From the NCBI GenBank assembly GCA_041627895.1, contig JBFKQC010000019.1, positions 1 to 55,183 of the forward strand: 55,183 nucleotides of DNA. Reading direction: 5' to 3'. This DNA is from JBFKQC01 sp041627895. Lineage in GTDB: Bacteria; Pseudomonadota; Alphaproteobacteria; Rhodobacterales; Rhodobacteraceae. Position numbers and translations under genes: made by a program. This document shows, piece by piece, positions 46,791 through 55,183 of this stretch; position 1 is the stretch's first letter; the number at the start of each line of letters is the position of its first letter. The notes beneath the pieces are model-generated. The model saw nothing but the letters and a program-made list of their open reading frames with translations, did not search any database and was not told where the DNA came from.

Positions 46791-46822
46791 CGATACCGCC
46801 GCAATACCGACGTGATACCGCA
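46791..46822. repeat. Three 11-bp phased ATACCG repeats upstream of ttcA
   Basis: ATACCG occurs at 46793, 46804 and 46815, exactly 11 bp apart, each preceded by two or three similar bases (GCG, GCA, GTG). One helical turn spacing puts the copies on one face of DNA, as for a regulator binding cooperatively. The function is unknown. Confidence 0.5.
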
Positions 46823-46880
46823 TGCGGTTTTGCCCCGTTAATCAGGGGTTTGACCCCGATTCGCCGGGGCGGCGGCGCAC

Positions 46881-46898
46881 ACGGGGTTCATACCCCGT
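46881..46898. promoter_or_regulatory. Hairpin in the yidD-ttcA interval
   Basis: ACGGGGT-TCAT-ACCCCGT is a perfect 7-bp stem with a four-base loop, 60 bp before the ttcA start. A second CCCCGTTAA block (46833-46841) resembles its 3' arm (46893-46901). It could be a yidD terminator or an operator. Confidence 0.4.
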
Positions 46899-46958
46899 TA
46901 ACCCGGCCCCGCGCCCCGCCGCTTGCCCGGGTCCCGCAACTCGACTACACGGGCGCCC

Positions 46959-47798
46959 ATGCTCGACGACGGCGACGACATCCATCCGCTCTTCCACGGT
47001 GCGCCCTCCACCACGGAGTTCAGGAAGCTCCGCAAACGGCTGGTGCGCGACACCCGCGAGGCGATCGAGCAATACGGCATGATCGAACGCGGCGCGCGCT
47101 GGCTGGTCTGCCTGTCGGGCGGCAAGGACAGCTACACCCTGCTCGCCGTGCTGCACGAGCTTCAGTGGCGCGGGCTTCTGCCGGTCGAGTTGCTGGCCTG
47201 CAACCTCGACCAGGGCCAGCCGGGCTTTCCGGCCACCGTGCTGCCCGAGTTCCTGTCCCGGATGGGCGTGGCGCACCGGATCGAGTACCGGGACACCTAT
47301 TCCATCGTCACCGACAAGGTGCCCGAGGGCCGCACCTACTGTGCGCTCTGCTCCCGGCTAAGACGCGGGAATCTCTACAGGATCGCGCGCGAAGAGGGCT
47401 GTTCGGCCGTCGTCCTCGGCCATCACCGCGACGACATCCTCGAGACGTTCCTGCTGAACCTGTTCCACGGCTCGCGGCTGGCGGCGATGCCGCCGAAGCT
47501 GCTGAACGAAGAGGGCGACCTTTTTGTCTACCGCCCCCTCGCCCATGTCGCCGAGGCCGACTGTGACCGCTTTGCACGGGCGATGGGCTATCCGATCATC
47601 CCCTGCGATCTCTGCGGCAGCCAGGACGGGCTGCAAAGGCAGCAGATCAAGGCGATGCTCGACGGGTGGGAAGCCAGCCATCCCGGCCGGCGCCAGAAGA
47701 TGTTCCGCGCGCTGATGAACGCCCGGCCCTCGCATCTGCTCGACCCCGCGCTGTTCGACTTCGCCGGGCTCGAACGCCGGGATCCGCGCGAATTTTAG
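46959..47798 (+). CDS. ttcA: tRNA 2-thiocytidine(32) synthetase TtcA
   Basis: Thiolates cytidine 32 in some tRNAs. The 279-residue protein has the PP-loop CLSGGKDSYTLL and the paired cysteines CALCSRLRRG and PCDLCGSQDG that hold its iron-sulfur cluster. VVLGHHRDDILETFLLNLFH is a further signature. The start MLDDGDDIHPLFHG at 46959 is taken in place of an upstream ATG without homology. The neighbouring tRNA and RNase P genes are only loosely related in function. Confidence 0.95.
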   Translation: MLDDGDDIHPLFHGAPSTTEFRKLRKRLVRDTREAIEQYGMIERGARWLVCLSGGKDSYTLLAVLHELQWRGLLPVELLACNLDQGQPGFPATVLPEFLSRMGVAHRIEYRDTYSIVTDKVPEGRTYCALCSRLRRGNLYRIAREEGCSAVVLGHHRDDILETFLLNLFHGSRLAAMPPKLLNEEGDLFVYRPLAHVAEADCDRFARAMGYPIIPCDLCGSQDGLQRQQIKAMLDGWEASHPGRRQKMFRALMNARPSHLLDPALFDFAGLERRDPREF

Positions 47799-47911
47799 CT
47801 TTTTTGCATGGGTTTGCCGGCGCGCCGTTAACCCGGCGCTGACCACCCCCGTCCTATCGAGGTTCCCGATTGCCGCCGGCCCGCCCGGCGCCGAAGCCAT
47901 CGGGGAATCAG

Positions 47912-49468
47912 GTGCTGAAACATGAACTCGGCCGCTACGCCCGCCACTTCGTGCACAGCGCGAAGACCGCGCTGGTGGGGCCGCAAATCCTGGCCTTCGT
48001 CCCCGCGATCACGCTCGGCGGCTACTGGTATGGCGGCGAGGGCGTGCTGCTGTTCATGGCGATCGTGCTGCCGGCGCTGCTTGGCCTCGTCAGCCTGTTC
48101 ACCCCGATGCGGCCCGACACGCACGACCGGCGCCCGGTCGACCCGATCACCCGGCTGCCGCTGCGCGACTCGCTGATCGCCGCGCTCGACCGCGGTTTCG
48201 CGCACGAGGGCGAATCCGGCCTGCGCACCGCGGCGCTGATGCTGGAGCTTGACGATTTCCAGCAACTCGAGGACCAGCATGGCGAACGCGCCGCCGAATC
48301 CGTCCTTGCCCAGGTCGCGCAACGGATCGAGGCCACGCTGCGCCAGTTCGACATCGTCGTGCGGCTCGAAAAATCCGCCTTCGGCATCGCGCTCGCGCCG
48401 ACGCGGCGCACCGATCTGGAAAGCCTGATCCAGATCGCCGCACGGCTGCAGGCCGCGGTGGCAGAGCCGGTGCTGATCGACGGGCTGCGGCTGTCGCTGA
48501 CCGCCAGCGTCGGCTTCTGCGCGCCGCGCCGCGCCTCGGAAAGGACCGGCGAGGCCTGCCTGGACTGCGCCGAAACCGCGCTGGCCGACGCCCAGGCCAG
48601 CGGCACCGGCGCGATCCGCGCCTATTCCGCCCATCCGCGCCGCAAGCGCGTCGTGCGCGCCGGGCTCGTGGGCGAGGTCGCCGGGGCGCTGGAAGGCGGG
48701 CAGATCCTGCCCTGGTTCCAGCCGCAGCTGTCCACCGACACGGGCGAGATCAGCGGCATCGAGGCGCTGGCGCGCTGGGACCATCCCGAACGCGGCCTGA
48801 TCCTGCCCGGCGCCTTCCTGCCCGCGATCGCGGCCGCCGGCCTGAACGACCGGCTGAGCGAGGTGATGCTGTACCACGGGCTGACCGCGCTGAAATCCTG
48901 GGACGAGGCCGGGTTGCGGGTGCCCAGCGTCGCGATCAACTTCTCCAGCGACGAACTTGGCGATCCCAAGCTTTGCGACCGCATCCGGTGGGAGCTCGAC
49001 CGCTTCGACCTGTCGCCGGATCGCCTGACGATCGAGGTGCTGGAAACGGTGATCGCGCATTCCGACAATGACACGATCACCCGCAACATCGCGGCGCTGG
49101 CGAAATTCGGCTGCGGCGTCGATCTCGACGATTTCGGCACCGGGCACGCCTCGATCGCAAACATCCGGCGATTTTCGGTCAAGCGCATCAAGATCGACCG
49201 CTCCTTCGTGACCCGCGTCGACCACGACCGCCAGCAGCAGCAGATGCTGACCGCGATCCTCGACATGTCCGAGCGTCTCGGGATCGACACGCTCGCCGAA
49301 GGCGTCGAAACCGTGGGCGAGCATTCGCTGCTGGCGCAACTGGGCTGCGGCCACGTGCAGGGCTTCAGCATCGCCAAGCCGATGCCCTTCGACGCCACGC
49401 TCGCCTGGCTGGAACAGCACCGCCGCCGGATCGCCGAAAAGCCGGAAATCGCCCGCCGCGCTGGCTGA
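47912..49468 (+). CDS. Cyclic-di-GMP phosphodiesterase (EAL) with degenerate GGDEF domain
   Basis: A 518-residue protein with two N-terminal membrane segments (about 20-60), a GGDEF-fold domain (about 80-240) and an EAL domain (about 250-505). The diguanylate cyclase signature is lost: the position reads RLEKSAFG (about 152-157) in place of R-GGDEF. The EAL domain keeps EAL at 284-286 (GIEALARWDHP), the N of VAINFSSDEL, DDFGTGHAS, KIDRSFV and the E of TLAEGVET. It should therefore degrade c-di-GMP, with the GGDEF part perhaps as a GTP sensor. The GTG start at 47912 has GGGGAA seven bases before; an upstream TTG is possible. Confidence 0.88.
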   Translation: MLKHELGRYARHFVHSAKTALVGPQILAFVPAITLGGYWYGGEGVLLFMAIVLPALLGLVSLFTPMRPDTHDRRPVDPITRLPLRDSLIAALDRGFAHEGESGLRTAALMLELDDFQQLEDQHGERAAESVLAQVAQRIEATLRQFDIVVRLEKSAFGIALAPTRRTDLESLIQIAARLQAAVAEPVLIDGLRLSLTASVGFCAPRRASERTGEACLDCAETALADAQASGTGAIRAYSAHPRRKRVVRAGLVGEVAGALEGGQILPWFQPQLSTDTGEISGIEALARWDHPERGLILPGAFLPAIAAAGLNDRLSEVMLYHGLTALKSWDEAGLRVPSVAINFSSDELGDPKLCDRIRWELDRFDLSPDRLTIEVLETVIAHSDNDTITRNIAALAKFGCGVDLDDFGTGHASIANIRRFSVKRIKIDRSFVTRVDHDRQQQQMLTAILDMSERLGIDTLAEGVETVGEHSLLAQLGCGHVQGFSIAKPMPFDATLAWLEQHRRRIAEKPEIARRAG

Positions 49469-49690
49469 ACGCCGGGTGTGCCCCGTACCCGGGCCGCGCC
49501 ACCGCCCGCCGCCGGCACGACCGGGGCGGCGGCCGCGCAACGGCGCAAGGGCGCGCGCTTGCCGCGGATCGCGCAAGGCCGCGCCGCCGCACCGGATGCG
49601 CGGGCATTGTGATCCCGAATCCCCTTGACCTTTCAGCCCCCGGACTGTTGAACCACCCCTGATCCGAAAGAGCGAACGGGTGGTGTCCGG
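49469..49690. other. Interval before yidC
   Basis: These 222 bp hold no gene. CCTTGACC near 49624 may be part of a -35 element for yidC, but no clear -10 was found. Confidence 0.3.
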
Positions 49691-51508
49691 ATGGACGATC
49701 AGAACAAGAACCTGATCCTGGCGACGGCGTTGAGCTTCCTGGTGATCCTGGTGTGGTTCGTGCTGTTCCCGCCGGAAGAACCGCCGGTTCAGCCCGACCT
49801 GCCCGAGACCACGCAGGCCGCCCCGGCCGCGGCCCCGGCGGCCGACAGCGCCCCCGAGACATCCGAGGTCGCCCCCGCCAGCGCGGCGCCCGCCGCGGAG
49901 ACCCGGCGCCTGCCGATCCGGACCGACCGCCTGCTGGGGTCGGTCGCGCTGAACGGCGGTCGCATCGACGAGCTGTCGCTGCGCGACTACCGCGCCCGGC
50001 TCGCACCCGGCAGCGCCAGCGTCTCGCTCTTGAAACCCGCGGGCACCGAAGGCGCCTATTACGCGCTCTTCGGCTGGGCCCCCGGCGGCGCGCTGGACTG
50101 GGCCGACGTGCCTGGCGCCGACACCGCCTGGACCGCGCCCGAGGGCGCGACGCTGACCGTCGGCACGCCGCTGGTGCTGACCTGGTCCAACGGCAGTGGC
50201 CTGACCTTCACCCGCACCATCGCTGTCGACGAGGATTATCTGTTCACCGTCACCCAGTCGGTGCGGAACGCCGGCGACACCGAGGTCCGCCTCGCCCCCT
50301 ACGGCACGCTGCGCCGCCACGGCGAGCCGCAGGACCTGACCGGCTTTTTCATCATCCAGGAAGGCCCGATCCGGCAATCCGGCGAAGAGATGAACGAATT
50401 CGACTATGGCGACATGCGCGATTTCGGCCGCGACGAGCGCTGGGGCGCCAGCGCCGAAGTGCTGGAGATCGAGCGGAACGGCTGGCTCGGCTTCACCGAT
50501 CATTACTGGATGACCACGCTGGTCCCCGCCTCGGACGCGCCCTTCACCTCGGTCCTGAAATTCGACGCCGGCACGGACGTCTATTCCGCCGAGGCCCGCC
50601 ACCGGACCGTGACCGTGGCGTCCGGGGCCAGCGCCTCGGTGACGACGCAGCTGTTTGCCGGCGCCAAGGAATGGGACACGATCCGCGACTACCAGAACCG
50701 CGGCGGCATCTACCGTTTCATCGACTCGATCGACTGGGGCTGGTTCTTCTTCCTGACCAAGCCGATCTTCGCCGTGCTGCACTGGCTGAACAACCTGATC
50801 GGCAACATGGGCTGGGCGATCATCGGCCTGACGCTGATCATCAAGGCAGTCCTGTTCCCGCTGGCCTACAAGTCCTACGTCTCGATGGCGAAGATGAAGG
50901 AATTGCAGCCCGAGATGGAAAAGATCAAGGAGCGCGCCGGCGACGACCGCCAGAAGCTGCAGCAGGAGATGATGGCGCTCTACAAGAAGGAAAAGGTCAA
51001 CCCGGCCTCGGGCTGCCTGCCGATCCTTCTGCAGATCCCGATCTTTTTCTCGCTCTACAAGGTGATCTTCGTCACGATCGAGTTGCGCCACGCGCCCTGG
51101 TTCGGCTGGATCAGGGACCTCTCGGCGCCCGACCCGTCCTCGATCCTGAACCTGTTCGGCCTTCTGCCCTATTCCACGCCGGAACCCGGCTCGTTGTTCT
51201 TCATCTTCTCGCTCGGGGTGCTGCCGATCCTTCTGGGCATCTCGATGTGGCTGCAGCAAAAGCTGAACCCCGCCCCCACCGACCCGACCCAGCAGATGAT
51301 CTTTGCCTGGATGCCCTGGATCTTCATGTTCATGCTGGGCACCTTCGCCAGCGGGCTGATCATCTACTGGATCGCCAACAACACGATCACCTTCATCCAG
51401 CAATACCTCATCATGCGCAGCCACGGGCACCGGCCCGACGTCTTCGGCAACATCAGGAAGGGCTTCAAGCGCAAGCCGAAGCAGGCCGCGGACGCGCGCA
51501 AGAAATGA
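49691..51508 (+). CDS. yidC: Membrane protein insertase YidC
   Basis: A 605-residue proteobacterial-type insertase. It has one N-terminal membrane segment (about 7-27), an Ala/Pro-rich linker, the large periplasmic beta domain (about 80-340) and the conserved five-helix insertase core (about 355-580). Core marks are WGWFFFLTKPIFAVLHWLN, KMKELQPEMEKIKERAGDDR, NPASGCLPILLQIPIFFSLY and LGTFASGLIIYWIANN. The tail is basic, as expected for ribosome contact. The stop overlaps the MOSC gene start. Confidence 0.97.
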   Translation: MDDQNKNLILATALSFLVILVWFVLFPPEEPPVQPDLPETTQAAPAAAPAADSAPETSEVAPASAAPAAETRRLPIRTDRLLGSVALNGGRIDELSLRDYRARLAPGSASVSLLKPAGTEGAYYALFGWAPGGALDWADVPGADTAWTAPEGATLTVGTPLVLTWSNGSGLTFTRTIAVDEDYLFTVTQSVRNAGDTEVRLAPYGTLRRHGEPQDLTGFFIIQEGPIRQSGEEMNEFDYGDMRDFGRDERWGASAEVLEIERNGWLGFTDHYWMTTLVPASDAPFTSVLKFDAGTDVYSAEARHRTVTVASGASASVTTQLFAGAKEWDTIRDYQNRGGIYRFIDSIDWGWFFFLTKPIFAVLHWLNNLIGNMGWAIIGLTLIIKAVLFPLAYKSYVSMAKMKELQPEMEKIKERAGDDRQKLQQEMMALYKKEKVNPASGCLPILLQIPIFFSLYKVIFVTIELRHAPWFGWIRDLSAPDPSSILNLFGLLPYSTPEPGSLFFIFSLGVLPILLGISMWLQQKLNPAPTDPTQQMIFAWMPWIFMFMLGTFASGLIIYWIANNTITFIQQYLIMRSHGHRPDVFGNIRKGFKRKPKQAADARKK

Positions 51509-52248
51509 CCGGCGCCGTCACCGGCCTCTGGCGGCATCCGATCAAGAGCCACGGGCGCGAGGAACTGCCGGCGGTAACGCTAAAGGCCGGCAGGACGATG
51601 CCGTGGGACAGGGTCTGGGCGGTCGCGCACGAGGCGTCCAGCGCGGACGGCACGGCATGGGCGCCCTGCGTCAACTTCTCGCGCGTGTCCAAGGCGCCGG
51701 CGCTGATGGCGATCACCGCGACACTGGACGAGGCGGCAGAGCGCATCACGCTCCGCCACCCCGACCGGCCCGACCTCTGTTTTCACCCCGACACCGAGGC
51801 CGCGCGCCTGATCGACTGGGTGCGCCCGCTGATGCCGGAAAACCGGGCCGCCTCTGCCCAAATCCTGCGGGTGCCGGGCCGCGGCATGACCGACAGCGAT
51901 TTCCCCTCCGTCACGCTCTGCAACCACGCATCGCACCGCGCGGTCGAACAACGTTTGGGCCGGAACCTGTCGATCCACCGCTGGCGCGGCAACATCTGGA
52001 TCGACGGTCTGGGCCCCTGGGAGGAATTCGAGTGGCTTGACCGCGAGGTCCTTGTGGGCGCCGCCGTCCTGCGGGTGCGCGAACGCACCGACCGCTGCGC
52101 CGCGACCACCGCGAACCCCGAGACCGGGCGCCGCGACACCGACACGCTGGGGGCGCTCGGGACCTGGGGCCACCAGGATTTCGGCGTCCGCGCCGAAGTG
52201 GTCCGGGGCGGCGAGGTGCGCCTCGGCGACGCCGTCGCGCCGGCATGA
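51505..52248 (+). CDS. MOSC domain-containing protein
   Basis: A 247-residue protein with the MOSC N-terminal beta-barrel (about 1-110) and the MOSC core. The conserved cysteine lies in ERTDRCAATTANPETGRRD, the residue that carries sulfur in related proteins (mARC, YcbX). FPSVTLCNHASHRAVEQRLG and RWRGNIWIDG are further MOSC signs. It probably binds the molybdenum cofactor or transfers sulfur, but no substrate is known. ATGA overlaps couple it to yidC before and engB after. Confidence 0.92.
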   Translation: MTGAVTGLWRHPIKSHGREELPAVTLKAGRTMPWDRVWAVAHEASSADGTAWAPCVNFSRVSKAPALMAITATLDEAAERITLRHPDRPDLCFHPDTEAARLIDWVRPLMPENRAASAQILRVPGRGMTDSDFPSVTLCNHASHRAVEQRLGRNLSIHRWRGNIWIDGLGPWEEFEWLDREVLVGAAVLRVRERTDRCAATTANPETGRRDTDTLGALGTWGHQDFGVRAEVVRGGEVRLGDAVAPA

Positions 52249-52895
52249 CGCTGCCCTTCCCCGTGACGCCCGAGCCCGACGCCGCCGCGCGCGAGGCCGG
52301 ACGCCTGCTGTTTGCGCAGGAACCGCGGTTCCTGAAGGGCGTCGTCGCGTTGGACGGCCTGCCCCCCGCCGACCGGGTGGAGGTCTGCTTTGCCGGGCGC
52401 TCGAACGTGGGCAAGTCCTCGCTGATCAACGCGTTGACCGGCCGCAAGGGGCTGGCGCGTGCCTCGAACACGCCGGGCCGCACGCAGGAGATCAACTTTT
52501 TCGCGCTGACCGACGCGTTCTATCTCGTCGACCTGCCGGGCTATGGCTTCGCCAGGGCTCCGGTGAAGACGGTCGAGAAATGGCAGCGGCTCTTGCGCAG
52601 CTACCTCACGGGGCGCTCCACGCTGCGCCGCGCCTTCGTGCTGATCGACGCGCGCCACGGGATCAAGCCGGTGGACGGCGAGATCATGGCGATGCTCGAC
52701 AAGGCCGCGGTGACGTTCCAGGTGGTGCTGACCAAGGCCGACAAGATGAAGGGCCCGGCGCTGGACCGGATTCTCGACGCCGTGCGCCGCGATCTGGGCA
52801 AACATCCCGCCGCCTTCCCCGAAATCGTCGTGACCTCGTCCGATAAGGGCACCGGCATCGAGACGCTGCGCGCGGTGATCGCCGGGATCGCCTGA
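52245..52895 (+). CDS. engB: Ribosome biogenesis GTPase EngB (YsxC/YihA)
   Basis: A 216-residue TRAFAC GTPase needed for large ribosomal subunit assembly. Motifs are in order: G1 GRSNVGKSSLIN, G2 NTPGRTQEINFF, G3 DLPGYGFA, G4 TKADKM and G5 TSSDKG. It starts within the MOSC stop (ATGA). Length and motifs are normal. Confidence 0.96.
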   Translation: MTLPFPVTPEPDAAAREAGRLLFAQEPRFLKGVVALDGLPPADRVEVCFAGRSNVGKSSLINALTGRKGLARASNTPGRTQEINFFALTDAFYLVDLPGYGFARAPVKTVEKWQRLLRSYLTGRSTLRRAFVLIDARHGIKPVDGEIMAMLDKAAVTFQVVLTKADKMKGPALDRILDAVRRDLGKHPAAFPEIVVTSSDKGTGIETLRAVIAGIA

Positions 52896-53114
52896 GCGCA
52901 TGGCCCGGGCGAAGCAAGGGAAAACCCGCCCGACTGGCCGTGCGGGCCCACAGGCCGTAATGGTTCCTTTGCCGAATCGGCTGAAGGCTGGGGGCGGGTG
53001 GACGGGGGAAATCGCCGAAATCCCGTTTCGCGCGTGGCTATCGTTCATCTTGCGTCCGGCCGCCGCCGATACGACAATATCTGGCATGTACCGTGCCGAA
53101 CCCGAGGGATGCAA

Positions 53115-53960
53115 ATGAACCGCGACTGGATCGCCGCCGCCCGCACGCTCAACCAGGCCCTGCCCTACCTGCAGCGCTATGACGGCGCCACGGTGGTCAT
53201 CAAGTTCGGCGGAAACGCCATGGGCGACGCCGAGGCGATGGCGAGCTTTGCCCGCGACATCGTGCTGATGCGCCAGGTCGGCGTGAACCCGGTCGTGGTG
53301 CATGGCGGCGGGCCGATGATCAACGACCTGCTCGCGCGGCTCGACATTCGGTCCGAGTTCGTCAAGGGCAAGCGCGTGACCGACGCCGCCACGGTCGAGG
53401 TTGTCGAGATGGTGCTGTCGGGGCGCGTCAACAAGTCCATCGTGCAGGCGCTGAACGCCCAGGGCGGCCGCGCGGTGGGGCTTTCGGGCAAGGACGCCAA
53501 CCTGATGATCTGCGAAGAAACCGACCCCGCGCTCGGCTTTGTCGGCACCCCGGTCGAGGTGAACGTCAGGCTGCTGCGCTCGCTCGCCGAGGCCGAGATG
53601 ATCCCGGTGATCGCCCCGATCGGTGCCGGGCGGAACGGCGAGACCTACAACATCAACGGCGACACCGCCGCCGGCGCGATCGCGGCCGCGCTGAACGCCG
53701 ACCGCCTGCTGCTTCTGACCGATGTCGAGGGCGTGAAGGGCGCCGACGGCAAGCTGATCGAGCAACTCACCCAGGCCCGCGTGCACGAGATGATCCGCGA
53801 CGGCGTGATCGCCGGCGGCATGATCCCCAAGACCGAAACCGCGCTGGATGCCATGGCCGGCGGCGTGCGCGCGGTGGTGATCCTGGACGGCCGCGCGCCC
53901 AATGCCTGCCTGCTGGAGCTTTTCACCGAACACGGCGCCGGCACGCTGATCAAGGGCTGA
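53115..53960 (+). CDS. argB: Acetylglutamate kinase
   Basis: Phosphorylates N-acetylglutamate in arginine synthesis. The 281-residue protein has VVIKFGGNAMGD at the N-terminus, VVVHGGGPMINDLLARLDI for substrate binding, VNKSIVQALNAQGGRAVGLS and the C-terminal GGMIPKTETALDA. The ATG at 53115, with GAGGG six bases upstream, is preferred to the in-frame ATG at 53109. It is 219 bp after engB and has its own leader. Confidence 0.97.
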   Translation: MNRDWIAAARTLNQALPYLQRYDGATVVIKFGGNAMGDAEAMASFARDIVLMRQVGVNPVVVHGGGPMINDLLARLDIRSEFVKGKRVTDAATVEVVEMVLSGRVNKSIVQALNAQGGRAVGLSGKDANLMICEETDPALGFVGTPVEVNVRLLRSLAEAEMIPVIAPIGAGRNGETYNINGDTAAGAIAAALNADRLLLLTDVEGVKGADGKLIEQLTQARVHEMIRDGVIAGGMIPKTETALDAMAGGVRAVVILDGRAPNACLLELFTEHGAGTLIKG

Positions 53961-53965
53961 CCGCG

Positions 53966-54625
53966 GTGGCCGCCCGGTACGCCGAGCTGCGCGCGCGCGT
54001 CCGGGCCGCACATCTCGACCTCTTCGGCGGCTTCCACCCCGTGCCGGACGACGACGCCCCGCCGGGCGCGGGAACGCTTCTGCTGCTCGGCCCGCACGAG
54101 CCCGGCTTCTGGGCGCATGTCACCGCCGCGCCCGAGTTTTCCGACGCTGCGCCCAATCCGCTGGATCGCTGGTCGGCGCGCGTTCTCGCGGCCCTCGCGG
54201 CCGACCTGGGCGCCGTCGCGCTCTTTCCCTTCGGCGGGCCGCCCTATCGTCCGTTCATCGCCTGGGCGCTGCGCACCGGCCGGGCCTGGCAATCGCCCGC
54301 GGGGCTTCTGGTGCACGACACTGCCGGGCTGATGGTGTCCTATCGCGGCGCGCTGGCGCTGCCCGAGCGGATCGCGCTGCCGCCCGCCCCCGCCTGCCCC
54401 TGCGACACCTGCCCGGACAAGCCCTGCCTCACCGCCTGCCCGGTGAACGCCCTGTCCGCCAGGACCGGCTATGACGTGGCCGCCTGCCACGGCTTTCTCG
54501 ACACGCCGCCCGGCGCCGACTGCATGGGCGATGGCTGCCGCGCACGCCGGGCCTGCCCGGTGTCGCGCGGCCATGCTAGGCTCGGCGAGCAATCGGCATT
54601 CCACATGAGGGCCTTCCACCCGTGA
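53966..54625 (+). CDS. Ferredoxin-like iron-sulfur protein
   Basis: A 219-residue protein starting with GTG at 53966. The C-terminal third has a ferredoxin-type cysteine cluster, CPCDTCPDKPCLTACPVNAL, and a second group in DCMGDGCRARRACPVS, similar to the cluster region of epoxyqueuosine reductase-like proteins. The first 140 residues have no recognised catalytic domain (LFPFGGPPYRPFIAWALRTG). It lies five bases after argB and overlaps the next gene. Its redox role is unknown. Confidence 0.82.
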   Translation: MAARYAELRARVRAAHLDLFGGFHPVPDDDAPPGAGTLLLLGPHEPGFWAHVTAAPEFSDAAPNPLDRWSARVLAALAADLGAVALFPFGGPPYRPFIAWALRTGRAWQSPAGLLVHDTAGLMVSYRGALALPERIALPPAPACPCDTCPDKPCLTACPVNALSARTGYDVAACHGFLDTPPGADCMGDGCRARRACPVSRGHARLGEQSAFHMRAFHP

Positions 54626-55134
54626 CGCTGCGCCTGATCCTCGTCCGCCACGCCAAGTCAAGCTGGACCGACCCCGCGCTCGACGACCACGCCCGCCCGC
54701 TGAACGGCCGCGGCCGGCGCTCCGCCGCGGCGATCGGCGAATGGCTCGCCCGAAACGGCCATGCGCCCGACCTGGTGCTGTCCTCGGATTCGGCCCGCAC
54801 GCGCGAGACCTGGGCCCTGATCGCCCCCGCCCTTTCCGCCGAACCGATGATCGAGTGGCGGCGCGAGCTCTACCACGCCGGGGCGCAGGACATGCTGGAC
54901 ATCCTGCGCGGCGCGGGGACGGCGCAGACCGTGCTGATGCTCGGCCACAATCCCGGGATCGCGGGTTTCGCCGGCATGCTGGCCCGCCGGCCGCACCCGC
55001 ATCCGCGGTTCCGCGACTTCCCGACCGCCGCGACCGCGGTCATCGAGATGGACGCCGCCGCCTGGCCCGCCGCCGACTGGGGCACAGGCACCGTCACGGC
55101 GTTTGTCGTCCCGCGCGACCTCGGGGCGGATTGA
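54622..55134 (+). CDS. Histidine phosphatase family protein (SixA-like)
   Basis: A 170-residue phosphatase of the RHG superfamily: LILVRHAKSSWTDP with the catalytic His in RHAK, the conserved arginine in SSDSARTRETW, and the second His in LMLGHNPGIAGF. These match the short SixA group, which removes phosphate from phosphohistidine proteins in E. coli. The GTG start at 54622 overlaps the ferredoxin-like gene stop. Its target here is unknown. Confidence 0.9.
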   Translation: MTLRLILVRHAKSSWTDPALDDHARPLNGRGRRSAAAIGEWLARNGHAPDLVLSSDSARTRETWALIAPALSAEPMIEWRRELYHAGAQDMLDILRGAGTAQTVLMLGHNPGIAGFAGMLARRPHPHPRFRDFPTAATAVIEMDAAAWPAADWGTGTVTAFVVPRDLGAD

Positions 55135-55183
55135 CGACCCCCAAGGCGCCTTCATCTGGCCGAAAATACTCCAGGGGGGTCCC
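55135..55183. repeat. Rhodobacterales-type 3'-flank motif at window end
   Basis: The last bases read CCTTCATCTGGCCGAAAATA followed by CTCC. I recall very similar strings (CTTCATCTTGCC-AAAATACTCC) after genes in many Rhodobacterales genomes, so this is probably a dispersed gene-end element. No second copy was noticed in the window, and its role is not known. Confidence 0.35.

Noticed and set aside
47828..51430. 1200-residue minus-strand frame opposite the EAL and yidC genes
   Set aside because: An antisense shadow typical of high-GC DNA, with no domain and with intact genes on the plus strand.

Overview
The window looks like a chromosomal segment of a high-GC alphaproteobacterium of the order Rhodobacterales. 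The evidence is gene content and order: an rpmH-rnpA-yidD-ttcA-yidC-MOSC-engB-argB block, a PHA operon facing an ScfR-type regulator, an Nqr operon with NqrM, and decayed TRAP-transporter and protocatechuate genes. No species can be named from sequence alone.

Layout. (1) 1-4.5 kb: the 5' end of a PcaF-like thiolase faces a plus-strand set of family III CoA-transferase, citryl-CoA-lyase-like protein, M24 peptidase and Asp/Glu-racemase/maleate-isomerase-like protein. This set has no assigned pathway. (2) 4.5-12.5 kb: a minus-strand operon nqrABCDEF-apbE-nqrM-CBS protein, divergent from a secreted pentaheme cytochrome c. A near-consensus FNR box lies between them, at class II spacing from candidate -10 elements on both sides. 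NqrB is a compact form without the recognisable covalent-FMN motif. (3) 12.5-18.4 kb: a decaying quinate/protocatechuate block. The genes quiC, galD and ligI are intact. The TAXI-TRAP transporter is a pseudogene cut by a 134-bp MITE-like element, ligI reads into the transporter remnant, and an AroE-like 3' remnant is coupled to quiC. (4) 18.4-21.4 kb: cueR and a YHS-type copper P-type ATPase, divergent, each with a 19-bp-spacer MerR-class promoter. (5) 21.4-22.1 kb: non-coding, with palindromic repeats.

(6) 22.1-39.4 kb: a short-chain fatty acid block. phaB-prpE-bktB-phaC-acs-adk-DUF4212-symporter run on the minus strand. They are followed by a CBS/DUF294 signalling protein, a small membrane protein, an orphan response regulator and a PAS/pseudokinase-exonuclease fusion. 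ScfR is divergent. Together the genes could import acetate, activate acetate and propionate, recycle AMP and store carbon as C4/C5 polyhydroxyalkanoate. (7) 39.4-40.6 kb: a dead IS5-family element abutting the scfR stop codon, then tRNA-Arg(ACG). (8) 40.6-44.4 kb: histidine kinase, mercuric-reductase-like flavoprotein and TVP38/VTT protein. (9) 44.7-55.1 kb: the rpmH-rnpA-yidD-ttcA-EAL-yidC-MOSC-engB-argB-ferredoxin-sixA housekeeping block, with an AT-richer alpha/beta-hydrolase gene wedged between rnpA and yidD.

No CRISPR array, prophage or rRNA gene was seen. I did not find a wholly new system. The best leads are the compact NqrB operon with its shared FNR site, the membrane sensor-exonuclease fusion in the acetate locus, and the unassigned CoA-transferase/lyase/isomerase set.
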